A DNA stretch of 14,961 nucleotides from CAYVHB01 sp964450865 (GCA_964450865.1 CAYVHB010000052.1:1-14961); one strand, 5' to 3'. Shown: positions 1 to 7,967, numbered from the stretch's first letter. Notes: generated by a model not told the origin, from the sequence alone. Numbers and translations are program-made.

Positions 1-321
1 ATGATTCTAGCAATTCTTTATCCTAGGCGGTATGTGCCCTGCTTTTGTCGCTTACGTTATTGCAGCTGGTTGAGATTGTGTGAATGAATCGGGAAATTTC
101 ATCACTTTATACCGCTTTGAAATTTTTAAGGTTTCACCTGACAAGGTATTGTTATGAATTCTCGCTTGAATGCTGGCTGTTGTCAAGCTAATATTGCATG
201 TCAAAATGAGATTGGTTGCTATTTATGACTTGGCTGCATCATATATTGATTCATAGATCTTGCGGCATGCTTCATTGACAAGATGAGCGTCTATCATAGC
301 ATTCTGCCCGTTGTTACAGAA
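1..321. other. Left-edge intergenic stretch, no gene seen
   Basis: No open reading frame of useful length is supported on either strand. The only ATG-initiated frame at the very left edge (28 codons) has no visible ribosome binding site in the window and looks spurious. A TTGACA occurs at 275-280, but no acceptable -10 hexamer lies at 16-18 bp from it. The stretch is AT-rich and most likely separates the NlpC/P60 gene from a neighbour outside the window. Confidence 0.6.
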
Positions 322-353
322 TAAAACGCACCCCCCAATAATTGGGAGGTGCG
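317..353 (-). terminator. Rho-independent terminator of the NlpC/P60 gene
   Basis: A 10-bp stem (CGCACCTCCC pairing with GGGGGGTGCG on the minus strand, one mismatch) with a 7-nt AT loop lies at 327-353. On the minus strand it is followed by TTTTATTCTG, a short T-rich run. It sits about 50 bp downstream of the minus-strand stop codon at 401-403. A second perfect 8-bp inverted repeat (CTGATTGG at 371-378, CCAATCAG at 393-400) lies between the stop codon and this terminator, so the transcript 3' end may carry two consecutive stem-loops. Confidence 0.65.
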
Positions 354-400
354 TGATTGAGGTGCCTATTCTGATTGGACTCATTGAGAGGCCCAATCAG

Positions 401-1687
401 TTAATGGACAATGCGGCGGATCGTTTTGATGTGGCGCCAGTAGGTGCTGCCGCTGATGCTGCAGGTGCGGACCCGGCCGGCGGAGACGGAGGCGTCGATG
501 TACTTGCCTCCACCGATATAGAGGCCGACGTGTTCGACCGTGCCGTCGCTGTTCCAGTCGAAACAGATGAGGTCGCCGATCTGCATGGCGCTCAAGCTCT
601 TGCTGACGCTGGTGCCGCGCCGGGCCTGGAGACTGGCTTTGTGCGGCAGGGAGATACCATATACTTTATTATATACATACAAGGTAAAACCGGAGCAGTC
701 GATGCCACTTCTTGATGCGCCGCCAAGGACGTATCGGGTGCCGAGCAAAGACTTGGCTACACTGACCATCTGGGCTTTTTTGGATGAGGGCATACTGGAT
801 TGATTGCTGCTGGAGGATGTAACCTTGGGCTTGGTTTTCGTCAGCAATCTGGATAGCATGTAGCCCGTTTTGCCGCTGGCTGTCCTGACCTTGGACCAGG
901 CCGTACCATATCCGAGGCGGGTGACACTGTCGGCCAGCAACTGGGTCGCGACAATACCAGCCTCACTGTTGGGCAAGCTGCGGATGTTGGCCTTGCTGAC
1001 CAGGATGTACAGCTTGGCGTTATCGCTGGTGAATTGATCGGGGGCGAGTGTTTCCAGGACAACGCCGTTGCCATCGACTGTCGGGGCCGGGGTCGGCGAT
1101 ACGGATGCTTCTTCGCTTTCAACGCCCAGCAGTCCGGCGTTCGCCACACCCAGTTCGGCCGCGCTCAGATCCGGGCCGTTCGATGTGCCGGTTTCGGGCT
1201 GGTACAGGTCTGACTGCGATCGGGCGAATTCACCGGATCCATCCAGCAGGCTGGAGAAGGGGTCCACGTCCGGCGTGAGATTCAAGGTGCTGCCCGTGGC
1301 GAATGGGCTCTCGTTCAGGGCGGATGCATCCGTGGTTGCAGCCATTGCCGCCGGATTATCCGTCGACTGAATGTTGCCAGCGCCGCTGCTGTTGCTGGCG
1401 GATACGGATGCCTGGCTGTCCGGCGTGGCCGGTACTGCCGGTTTCATTTCGGAGGCTAAAGGACCAATGGTTAAAGCGAGCACGAGGGTCATGGTGACCA
1501 GCGTCGCCGCCGCCGCCGGCAAATGACGTCTGATGTCAGCCAGGCCGAGGTAACGGGGCACGCTCACTTTCTGGCTCTGGTCAAATCTGATCTGACGAAT
1601 CCGGTAAGGTCCTTGGGCAATCTGCTTGATTTTCTGGTTGAGAAGGTCAAGTTTTCCGGGGGCTTGGGCGGGTTCGTGTTTTTTCAT
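401..1687 (-). CDS. Membrane-anchored SH3b-NlpC/P60 peptidoglycan endopeptidase
   Basis: A predicted cell-wall hydrolase of 428 residues. A basic cytoplasmic N-terminus is followed by one membrane segment or uncleaved signal at about 57-77. A long Ser/Ala/Thr-rich linker runs from about 80 to 210, a bacterial SH3-like domain (wall binding, with an NIRSLPN motif) lies at about 222-285, and a C-terminal NlpC/P60 domain covers 305-428. The catalytic Cys is C331 in DCSGF and the catalytic His is H386 in EHVGLYIG. The third position, often His, is Asp (D398 in GGGKYIDAS). Enzymes of this family usually cut the D-Glu to diamino-acid bond of stem peptides; that activity is inferred. The ATG at 1687 is the natural start of the MKKHEP N-terminus, but the AAAGGAAG ribosome site lies about 13 nt upstream, which is long. 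The gene stands alone with its own promoter and terminator. Confidence 0.9.
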   Translation of the reverse strand: MKKHEPAQAPGKLDLLNQKIKQIAQGPYRIRQIRFDQSQKVSVPRYLGLADIRRHLPAAAATLVTMTLVLALTIGPLASEMKPAVPATPDSQASVSASNSSGAGNIQSTDNPAAMAATTDASALNESPFATGSTLNLTPDVDPFSSLLDGSGEFARSQSDLYQPETGTSNGPDLSAAELGVANAGLLGVESEEASVSPTPAPTVDGNGVVLETLAPDQFTSDNAKLYILVSKANIRSLPNSEAGIVATQLLADSVTRLGYGTAWSKVRTASGKTGYMLSRLLTKTKPKVTSSSSNQSSMPSSKKAQMVSVAKSLLGTRYVLGGASRSGIDCSGFTLYVYNKVYGISLPHKASLQARRGTSVSKSLSAMQIGDLICFDWNSDGTVEHVGLYIGGGKYIDASVSAGRVRTCSISGSTYWRHIKTIRRIVH

Positions 1688-1718
1688 GACTGATTAAGTT
1701 CTTCCTTTATTTGTGGTT

Positions 1719-1825
1719 ACAGACGGATGAGAGCAGTTACAAATGGTTATTCAAGCGTAACGGACGGATGAGAACAGTCACGGCTGGTTATTCAAGCGTA
1801 ACGGACGGATGAGAACAGTCATGGC
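1719..1825. repeat. 41-bp tandem repeat, about 2.6 copies
   Basis: Two nearly identical 41-bp units lie head to tail at 1744-1784 and 1785-1825 (one difference, C/T, in the last few bases). A third, partial and more diverged copy (matching GACGGATGAGA-CAGT) lies at about 1719-1743. The array is in the 5' leader of the minus-strand NlpC/P60 gene, between its probable -10 at 1927-1932 and its start codon at 1687. The unit length is not a multiple of three and no frame stays open through the array, so it is non-coding. It could be a repeated protein- or RNA-binding site, or simple slippage. Confidence 0.9.
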
Positions 1826-1888
1826 CATTCTTGGCCCTGCGCATATACAGTCAAATTCAATTCTGTCAGCTGGGAAGCGGGACAATGC

Positions 1889-1969
1889 TGTGATATTTTC
1901 TGTAATTTTCACAACTCAGCGTGTGAATTATACACGACAACGGCGTTTGTGAAAAGGTAATTTGTCACA
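1889..1969. promoter_or_regulatory. Cluster of TGTGA/TCACA half-sites around the NlpC/P60 promoter
   Basis: TGTGA occurs at 1889-1893, 1922-1926 and 1948-1952, and TCACA at 1909-1913 and 1965-1969. Pairs form inverted repeats: TTCACA (1908-1913) with TGTGAA (1922-1927), and TGTGA (1948-1952) with TCACA (1965-1969). They flank and overlap the predicted -10 at 1927-1932. TGTGA-N6-TCACA is the CRP/FNR-type consensus, but the spacings here (8 and 12 nt) do not fit it, so the regulator is unknown. Confidence 0.3.
1927..1955 (-). promoter_or_regulatory. Probable sigma-A promoter of the NlpC/P60 gene
   Basis: On the minus strand a perfect TATAAT lies at 1932-1927, with TTTTCA at 1955-1950 as a weak -35 and a 17-bp spacer. 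Transcription would give a leader of roughly 230 nt that includes the whole 41-bp repeat array before the start codon at 1687. The -10 match is strong and the -35 is poor, which would suit an activated promoter. Confidence 0.45.
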
Positions 1970-2343
1970 CAAATGTAAAAATTAGTAAAATACGGCATTT
2001 TGCCTGAACGTATTACTGCTGATTTGTATTCTTTGTCGTTAAATGATCATTGACTAATCGTGTTACTTCTAATATACAGCTGAAAGTAATAAAATATCGA
2101 GGTATCAGGCCTGTTTCTCCATATATCTATTGTATTTTGTAGCAAAAAGCAAAGTATTATAATTAAATTATATTCAATCAACGTCGGATGCAACGTTGAA
2201 CCAGTCACTTGAACGAGCGGGGCTTTCGTTTTGATTCTGCTGCTGATTAATTCTTTGTGGCGGTCAAATAAACCAGATTGTCTATAATTGATTAATTATG
2301 GCAAAAAAACCTGCTAAAATTACAGAATATTGAGTGCGGTTCC
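1970..2343. other. AT-rich intergenic stretch, no gene seen
   Basis: This is the central part of a 733-bp gap between the divergent NlpC/P60 gene and the GGDEF gene. It is AT-rich, has no reading frame with a ribosome site, and holds isolated TATAAT hexamers at 2158-2163 and 2283-2288 without good -35 partners. I looked for known riboswitch signatures, in particular c-di-AMP (ydaO) upstream of the wall hydrolase and c-di-GMP upstream of the GGDEF gene, and recognised none. Confidence 0.5.
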
Positions 2344-2371
2344 TTGAATAACCGACGTCGTGTGTTATAAT
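2344..2371 (+). promoter_or_regulatory. Probable promoter for the GGDEF gene
   Basis: TTGAAT at 2344-2349 and TATAAT at 2366-2371 are separated by 16 bp, a near-consensus sigma-A arrangement. It points toward the GGDEF coding region and would start a transcript near 2378, upstream of a possible 61-codon leader ORF. Confidence 0.5.
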
Positions 2372-2420
2372 AATATAGGTTTTCAAGCCGATTGCTAATT
2401 GCTACAATGTTGTAAAAATC

Positions 2421-2606
2421 ATGGTCAGCTGCAGATATATTGTTATATTAATTGCGTTGATCTTTTACGAAATGATATGCCTGGCACCTCGAATCATCGA
2501 GCGTGTCCGGCATTTGTTGAATCGTTGCGAAAAAATGTGCACATCTGATCTGTCCGCGCAGTCAATCGATGACAGGACCGGTGGAAAGGGGATTATCAGC
2601 GAATGA
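2421..2606 (+). CDS. Possible small membrane peptide upstream of and overlapping GGDEF gene
   Basis: A 61-codon frame whose TGA stop overlaps the ATG of the GGDEF gene (ATGA at 2603-2606), the usual geometry of translational coupling. The N-terminal third is hydrophobic (about residues 4-23, including IVILIALIFY), followed by a basic, Cys-containing stretch. Against it being a gene, no Shine-Dalgarno sequence is visible before the ATG at 2421, and the GGDEF gene has its own GGAAAGGGG site inside this frame. I recognise no family. It may be a leader peptide or chance. Confidence 0.25.
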   Translation: MVSCRYIVILIALIFYEMICLAPRIIERVRHLLNRCEKMCTSDLSAQSIDDRTGGKGIISE

Positions 2607-3748
2607 CGTACGTGATCCAGACAAATATAACTGGTCTGATCATCCTGGTTATAGTTGTCGCCCATATGGATTGGAATGTTAGCCGTTTGCAGGCTTCGCA
2701 GCGGTATTTTCTGGGCCTGGTCCTGGTGAACGCGCTGCTCCTGACGACCGAGATACTGCTGGAATGGTTTAGTGGCCGCCCAGTCTGGGGTGGCCGGACG
2801 CTGATGCTGACAGTCACCTTTCTGTACTATTTCCTCCATCCGGTGCCTGGCGCCTTGTGGATCCTTTATATACGCAGCCTGATCATTGAAGCGAAAAGAG
2901 CATCCTGGCTCGGACGGATCCTGTTTTTTTTACCGGTCTATGTCAATGCCGTTTTTTCAATCATCAGCCTGTTCGGCAATTTTACCTTTTACATTGATGA
3001 TCATAATCTGTATCATCGCGGCCGCTATTTCTATTTGCTGATCGTGGCCGGCTTTTTTTATCCCGTATTATCCATTCTGCTGATTATATTCCGCCAGCGC
3101 CAGATTCGCCGGCGCGAAGCCCGTTCATTATTGACGTTCGCCATTCCGCCGATCATTGGCGGTATTCTGCAGTCGATATTTTACGGGACAATTATGCTCT
3201 GGATTGCCGTGTCGATCTCGATCCTGATTGTCTTTCTCGATATCCAGAATAAAATCGTACTCTCCGATCACCTGACCGGACTGGCCAACCGCCGGCAGTT
3301 TGACCGTTACCTGGATGCCTATTTCAGCAATACGCGGAACCGGCACCTGCTGGGTGGCATCATGATCGATCTCAATTACTTTAAAAAGATCAATGATGTG
3401 TACGGCCATGAACTGGGTGACAGGGCCCTGGAGGCGGCAGCCGCGGTTCTGCGCAACAGTATGCGCAAAGAAGATCTCGTTGCCCGCTATGGCGGCGATG
3501 AGTTCGTGGTGCTCGTCGAGGTCCAGGGTTATGCTGACTTGGAGCAGATCGCCCAGCGCATCCAGGTCAATCTGGATCAGTATAATGCCCTGGCCCGCTA
3601 TCCTTTCCAGTTGAGCTTCAGCATGGGATATGATGTGCTGGACATCCGGACGGGCCTGACCAAGCGGGCCTTTATCAAGCTGCTCGATGATAAGATGTAT
3701 GCCGCCAAGCGTCAGCTGCTGGCTAAAGAGGCTTTGGCATGCGAATAA
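2603..3748 (+). CDS. Multi-TM GGDEF diguanylate cyclase
   Basis: A predicted membrane sensor that makes cyclic di-GMP from two GTP. The first 215 residues hold six or seven hydrophobic segments forming an integral-membrane sensory region of unknown ligand. The GGDEF domain follows (about 216-375), opening with D222-H-L-T-G-L-A-N-R. The signature GGDEF is intact at 297-301, and the allosteric I-site RKED is intact at 288-291, exactly five residues before the signature, so both catalysis and product inhibition are expected. There is no EAL or HD-GYP domain. The ATG at 2603 follows GGAAAGGGG and overlaps the stop of a possible 61-codon ORF. The downstream gene begins 127 bp later without a strong terminator between, so read-through into the ABC transporter is possible. 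Confidence 0.92.
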   Translation: MTYVIQTNITGLIILVIVVAHMDWNVSRLQASQRYFLGLVLVNALLLTTEILLEWFSGRPVWGGRTLMLTVTFLYYFLHPVPGALWILYIRSLIIEAKRASWLGRILFFLPVYVNAVFSIISLFGNFTFYIDDHNLYHRGRYFYLLIVAGFFYPVLSILLIIFRQRQIRRREARSLLTFAIPPIIGGILQSIFYGTIMLWIAVSISILIVFLDIQNKIVLSDHLTGLANRRQFDRYLDAYFSNTRNRHLLGGIMIDLNYFKKINDVYGHELGDRALEAAAAVLRNSMRKEDLVARYGGDEFVVLVEVQGYADLEQIAQRIQVNLDQYNALARYPFQLSFSMGYDVLDIRTGLTKRAFIKLLDDKMYAAKRQLLAKEALACE

Positions 3749-3875
3749 AAATCGCGCCATTGAACATGGCCCGGCCAGCCGGTCGTGAAAAAATTGTCCG
3801 TTGATCGTGAATTGTTTTGCAAAGTGTGTAAAATAAGAGTGACTGATCATAATAAAAGGGTATGGTTCTTCACTT

Positions 3876-5693
3876 GTGAAAAAGGAATCGCACTTTCAGG
3901 ACAAGCCTGGATTATTATTGCACAAACTCATCGCGATCATCCCGCCGCATTTTACCTGGCCGTTTGTCCGGGTAAACGGTTTATTGATCGCCGTTGCGAT
4001 CCTTGAGACCGCCGCCACGATGCTGATATATCCGTTTATAAATCTGGTTGTCAATCCTGGACAGATTGAGATGAATGGCAGGTTGCGTCAAATCTATGCC
4101 TTCCTGGCTATTGATTTCCTTTCCGCGAGACAGCTGATCGTACTGCTGGCCTTCTTGATGGCCGGGCTTTATATCCTGAAGGGCTTGTTGAAATTAGTCG
4201 CCAATCGGACCCTGTTGCGCCTGGTGACCAGGCTGCAAAGTGAACTGTCATCTCGCTTATTCACGGCATTCTTGCATAAACCATATGCCTATTTTTTGCA
4301 GCATAACAGCTCCGTCATTTACCGGACCGTAGCTGTTGACGTGGCTCAGGTCACTGCATTGGTAACCAATCTATTGCGTGTGGTGGCAGAATCAGCGGTG
4401 GCGCTGCTGATGTTCGGCTTTCTGATTTACCTGAATCCGCTGGTATCTGTTATTGGCATTGGCGTTATGGGTGGGGCCATTGGCCTGATTAATCATTTGC
4501 TGACGGCCAAGATTGTCAAGAAAAGCCAGATTTCACGGCAGAAAAATATCGAAATGGTCAAGTGGATTCTGCAGTCCCTGGGTGGCCTGAAAAATATCCT
4601 GGTCAACCGGCGGCAGGTCTATTTTGCTGAACAATATGACCAGCATTCACGGGAGTTTGCCAGGCTCAGCAGTCAATCCCAGTTTTTAGCCGGCATTCCG
4701 CAGCTGGCCGTGGAATCGCTCAGCCTGACCGGCTTATTCTTGCTGCTTGGCCTGGCTGTGCTGGCTGGCTTTGATCTCGGTGCCATGATCCCGGTCCTGG
4801 CTGCCTTTGCGCTGGTCACCGTGCGCCTGATGCCGGCCGCCAACCGGATCAATGCCAGCTATAATGGCATGGTGAATGGTTATGCCTCGATTGATGCCGT
4901 CTACCAGGCCTTTTTTGAAAGTTCCATGTTAAAAGGGAAGACCGTTCATCATGCAGCTGATAATCAGCCTGGCCATATACCCGAAAACGGCCAGGAGAGA
5001 ATTGCCTTGCCGCTTGAAATCGGTATCTGTGTTGAGAATCTATCGTTTAAATTTCCGGAATCGCCCGCCTGGCTATTTGAGGATATTTCAATGACCATAC
5101 CGGCTGGCCAGTCAGTTGCCTTTGTTGGCACAACCGGTTCGGGAAAAACAACCTTGGCCGATATCATTCTCGGTTTGCATCACCCGCAAAGTGGCTGCGT
5201 ACGGGTTGACGGCGTTGATATCCGGCACGATCTTGCCGGCTGGGCCCGGATCGCTGGTTATATCCCCCAATCCGTTTACCTGACGGATCAGTCGATCCGC
5301 GCGAATGTTGCCTTTGGTTACCCGGCTGATTCCATTCAGGACGACTGGGTCTGGCAATGCCTGGCCGATGCGCAGCTGAAAGATTTTGTCGGCAGTTTGC
5401 CATCTGGTCTCGATACCATCGTCGGCGAACGGGGGATCCGGCTATCCGGTGGCCAGCAGCAGCGTCTGGGCATCGCCCGGGCCCTCTTTCTGCAGCCGCA
5501 ATTCCTCGTCATGGACGAGGCAACCTCCTCGCTCGACCAGGAGACCGAGCAGGCAATCATCGAGACAATTAACCGGCTGGCTGGTACCAAGACCTTGCTG
5601 ATTGTTGCCCATCGGCCGTCTACGATTGCTTCATGCAATCGGGTTTATCGCATCGAAAATGGACAGGCAGAAATGGTCCGCAGCGGCCCATGA
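3876..5693 (+). CDS. ABC exporter half-transporter (fused permease and ATPase)
   Basis: A 605-residue ABC exporter with an N-terminal six-helix membrane domain (about 30-335) and a C-terminal nucleotide-binding domain (about 385-600), expected to act as a homodimer. ATPase motifs are complete: Walker A GTTGSGKTT at 418-426, signature LSGGQQ from L523, Walker B ending D547-E548, and the switch H579 in VAHRPST. The membrane domain has the YPFINLVVNP feature after helix 1 that I associate with the PglK/lipid-linked-sugar or peptide-exporter branch, rather than with multidrug exporters. There is no N-terminal C39 peptidase. The substrate is unknown; the downstream short peptide is a candidate cargo. 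The start is GTG at 3876, with AAAAGGG about 15 nt upstream, so the exact start is uncertain; the next ATG at 4021 would cut into the first helix. Confidence 0.88.
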   Translation: MKKESHFQDKPGLLLHKLIAIIPPHFTWPFVRVNGLLIAVAILETAATMLIYPFINLVVNPGQIEMNGRLRQIYAFLAIDFLSARQLIVLLAFLMAGLYILKGLLKLVANRTLLRLVTRLQSELSSRLFTAFLHKPYAYFLQHNSSVIYRTVAVDVAQVTALVTNLLRVVAESAVALLMFGFLIYLNPLVSVIGIGVMGGAIGLINHLLTAKIVKKSQISRQKNIEMVKWILQSLGGLKNILVNRRQVYFAEQYDQHSREFARLSSQSQFLAGIPQLAVESLSLTGLFLLLGLAVLAGFDLGAMIPVLAAFALVTVRLMPAANRINASYNGMVNGYASIDAVYQAFFESSMLKGKTVHHAADNQPGHIPENGQERIALPLEIGICVENLSFKFPESPAWLFEDISMTIPAGQSVAFVGTTGSGKTTLADIILGLHHPQSGCVRVDGVDIRHDLAGWARIAGYIPQSVYLTDQSIRANVAFGYPADSIQDDWVWQCLADAQLKDFVGSLPSGLDTIVGERGIRLSGGQQQRLGIARALFLQPQFLVMDEATSSLDQETEQAIIETINRLAGTKTLLIVAHRPSTIASCNRVYRIENGQAEMVRSGP

Positions 5694-5700
5694 AAAACTG

Positions 5701-5741
5701 GACGGCTGAATCCGTCAGGATCCCGGATCAGAAATATCCGG
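5701..5741 (+). other. Two small stem-loops after the ABC exporter gene
   Basis: GACGG-CTGAAT-CCGTC lies at 5701-5716 and CCGGAT-CAGAAAT-ATCCGG at 5723-5741, beginning 8 bp after the stop codon. Neither is followed by a run of T, so they are poor rho-independent terminators. They may protect the 3' end of the message or be chance. Confidence 0.3.
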
Positions 5742-5769
5742 ATCAGGTTTCTTGTCTCAGGTGGCCATC

Positions 5770-5823
5770 AATTAGCCTGGAAATACACCGACAATCAGCC
5801 TGGAAATTCCCTGACAATCAGCC
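5770..5823. repeat. 23-bp tandem repeat, about 2.3 copies
   Basis: Units at 5770-5792 and 5793-5815 share the core AGCCTGGAAAT and the ending GAC; a third copy is cut off after AATCAGCC at 5816-5823. The array sits between the ABC exporter and the LRR gene, upstream of any plausible LRR promoter. The period is not a multiple of three, which argues against the short frame that runs through it being coding. Confidence 0.8.
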
Positions 5824-6017
5824 ATCAATAAATAAATTTGCATATCAATGTAAAAATCAGTTTGTTATATGACAAATTTAATCGGAAATAGATTTGACAT
5901 AAAATGATATATTATCAGTAGCGAGGCGAATGATTCACAGATACAGGCCTTGGCGCGACCCCCGTTTCCTGAACTTCCATTGAGTTATATTGCTTGCTTG
6001 TACGAGGGCCACCCGCT
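5824..6017. other. AT-rich upstream region of the LRR gene
   Basis: Together with the repeat and stem-loops this completes a 324-bp gap. A perfect TTGACA lies at 5894-5899, but the 16-18 bp spacing gives no acceptable -10; TATTAT at 5910-5915 is only 10 bp away. A promoter for the LRR gene is likely here but I cannot fix it. Confidence 0.4.
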
Positions 6018-7922
6018 ATGTTGACGCTGCGACGATTGATTCGCCTGTTTTCTGGCTATCCCGGTTTTGGACGATACCCGGCCAGGCCAGGACTTCACCG
6101 ATCGGATCCATCCCATCATCTGCCTGGTCCAGGCCGTTCGATTGCTGCCCTGGTCACGGTTGGTTTCGTGATCATGCTGGCTGGCTGGCCATTCACCGGG
6201 AGCGTTGCGGCGGTAACGACGGCAGACGGCTTTGTTTATACGATCAGCGGAACCAGTGCGACGATCACCGATTATACTGGGAGCGGCGGGACTGTGGCAA
6301 TCCCGGCTGTGATCAGTGAAAATGGCCAGCCATATTCGGTCAGCGCCATCGGTCCGAGCGCCTTTTATAATGACAGCAGCATAACGGCAGTGAACGTCCC
6401 GGACAGTGTGATGACGATCGGGGCAAATGCCTTTCTATCCTGCACCAATCTGGCCAGCATCACCCTGGGGGCCAATGTCAGCAGTATTGGCAGCAATGCC
6501 CTGAATAAAACAGCTTTGATGTCGCTGGCCTTGCCCGCCAGTGTCAGCAGCATCGGCGAACAGGCCCTGACCGGCTGTGCCAGCCTGGCGGCGATATCGG
6601 TCAGCGCCGCTAACCTGGCCTTCAGCAGCCGGGACGGCGTTTTATTCGATCATGACGCGGCAATCTTGCTGCAGTATCCGCTGGCCCGGGCTGGGACCGC
6701 CTATACGGTGCCCGATGGAGTGACCAGTATCGGCAGCTATGCCTTCAAAGGGAATACCCGCCTGCAGACAGTTTCGTTGCCGGTTTCGCTGACGGCTATT
6801 CGCGATCGGGCTTTCGACACCTGCAGCAATCTGGTCAGCTGTCCGTTACCGGCGAATTTAAGCAGTCTGGGCCTGGCCGCCTTTTACGACTGCCGGCAGC
6901 TGGCCGATGTGACGGTGCCCGGTTCTGTGGCAACCGTCAGCGCTGATGCCTTTTATAATTGCCAGAAGCTCACCTCGCTGACCCTTGAGGATGGAATCCG
7001 GACTATCGGCGACCGGGCGTTTCGATCCTGTGCCGCTTTAAGCGCCGTCATGATCCCCGGCAGCGTGACCAGCATCGGCAGCTACGCATTTTATAATACC
7101 GCGAAACTGGCCAGGATCCAGCTGGCTGGCGCGCCGCCGACGCTCGGCAGCCTGAGCTTTGACACCAGCGTCAGCGGTTTTGTCTTGCTGTATCGCGCCG
7201 GACAGAGTGGCTACACCAATCCCTGGAAGACTTATCCGACCGCGCCCTATTATCTGGTCCGCTATGATGGCAACGGGCAGACGGAAGGCCAGGTACCGGC
7301 CGACCCGCGCGGTTACCGCAGCCAGGAGCAGGCTATTGTCCTGGCCAACACCGGAGGCCTGACCCGCAGCGGGTATACACTGACTGGCTGGAATACAGCA
7401 GCCAATGGCAGTGGGACGGCATACACGGCAACAGACAGTCTGCAGGTTGGCGACCAGGACGTGATTTTATACGCGCAATGGACCGCGCTGGACCCACCGG
7501 GCGGGGCAGGCAGCGGCCAGGTAGCGATCAGCGCGCCTCAGGTGCAATTGGCCAGTGGCACGACTGCAGGGTCACCGGAAACCTCGCTGCGGTTTATCGC
7601 CACGATCGACACCCTGCAATTGCAGGAAGCTGGATTTGTCCTATCATTGCAGAATCCGGCACCCGAGGTCAGCGGGCCACATTGCCAGTTGCGCAGCACC
7701 ACCCAGGTATACCTGGCTATTCTGGCCGATGGGGCACGGATCACAGCCGAAAGCCTGGGCGGAACTTATATCGTCGCCCTGACCTTGAATCAGATCCCCC
7801 ATGCTGATTTTGCGACAGATATATACGTACGCCCCTTTGTCCGTCATATCGATGGATCACTGGAATACGGAACACTCAAGACCTTCAGCGTGACCACCTG
7901 CCTGATCTTGAAAAATACCTGA
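6018..7922 (+). CDS. Secreted BspA-like leucine-rich-repeat protein with InlB-type repeat
   Basis: A large surface or secreted protein of 634 residues. A long basic N-terminus precedes a signal sequence core at about 41-58 with a likely cleavage near the SVAA at 62-65. Then come: a short beta-rich lead; about nine BspA-type LRR_5 repeats (about 105-365), seen in recurring units such as SVTSIGSYAFYN and ANAFLSCTNLASI; an InlB B-repeat/Flg_new module (about 411-487) with YDGNGQTEG and GWNTAANGSGTAY; and a C-terminal beta domain of about 135 residues with LRFIATIDTL. No LPXTG motif or SLH domain is present, so anchoring is unknown. The role is probably binding or adhesion; the ligand is unknown. 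I chose ATG at 6018, preceded by GAGGG, over a TTG eight codons upstream at 5994. The next gene follows 45 bp later with no terminator. Confidence 0.85.
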   Translation: MLTLRRLIRLFSGYPGFGRYPARPGLHRSDPSHHLPGPGRSIAALVTVGFVIMLAGWPFTGSVAAVTTADGFVYTISGTSATITDYTGSGGTVAIPAVISENGQPYSVSAIGPSAFYNDSSITAVNVPDSVMTIGANAFLSCTNLASITLGANVSSIGSNALNKTALMSLALPASVSSIGEQALTGCASLAAISVSAANLAFSSRDGVLFDHDAAILLQYPLARAGTAYTVPDGVTSIGSYAFKGNTRLQTVSLPVSLTAIRDRAFDTCSNLVSCPLPANLSSLGLAAFYDCRQLADVTVPGSVATVSADAFYNCQKLTSLTLEDGIRTIGDRAFRSCAALSAVMIPGSVTSIGSYAFYNTAKLARIQLAGAPPTLGSLSFDTSVSGFVLLYRAGQSGYTNPWKTYPTAPYYLVRYDGNGQTEGQVPADPRGYRSQEQAIVLANTGGLTRSGYTLTGWNTAANGSGTAYTATDSLQVGDQDVILYAQWTALDPPGGAGSGQVAISAPQVQLASGTTAGSPETSLRFIATIDTLQLQEAGFVLSLQNPAPEVSGPHCQLRSTTQVYLAILADGARITAESLGGTYIVALTLNQIPHADFATDIYVRPFVRHIDGSLEYGTLKTFSVTTCLILKNT

Positions 7923-7967
7923 TGAAATCTTGCGCTGTTCGCTGTAGAATGAAAGGGGTGTCAGTCT

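Noticed and set aside
1719..1825. The 41-bp repeats as a CRISPR array.
   Set aside because: The units are directly adjacent with no unique spacers and there are no cas genes, so this is a plain tandem repeat.
3756..3790. GCCAT/ATGGC and CCGG-rich stems after the GGDEF gene as a terminator.
   Set aside because: Stems are only about five base pairs and are followed by A-runs rather than T-runs on the plus strand.
3128..3850. A 240-codon minus-strand frame opposite the GGDEF gene.
   Set aside because: Antisense to intact I-site and GGDEF motifs; no recognisable domain.
5690..5872. A 60-codon frame whose ATG overlaps the stop of the ABC exporter gene (ATGA).
   Set aside because: No ribosome site, composition unlike a protein family, and it runs through a 23-bp tandem repeat whose period would shift the frame. 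Probably chance, though the overlap is tempting.
7613..7626. Perfect 14-bp palindrome CCTGCAATTGCAGG inside the LRR gene.
   Set aside because: It lies within coding sequence, is short, and has no context that suggests a regulatory or recombination site.
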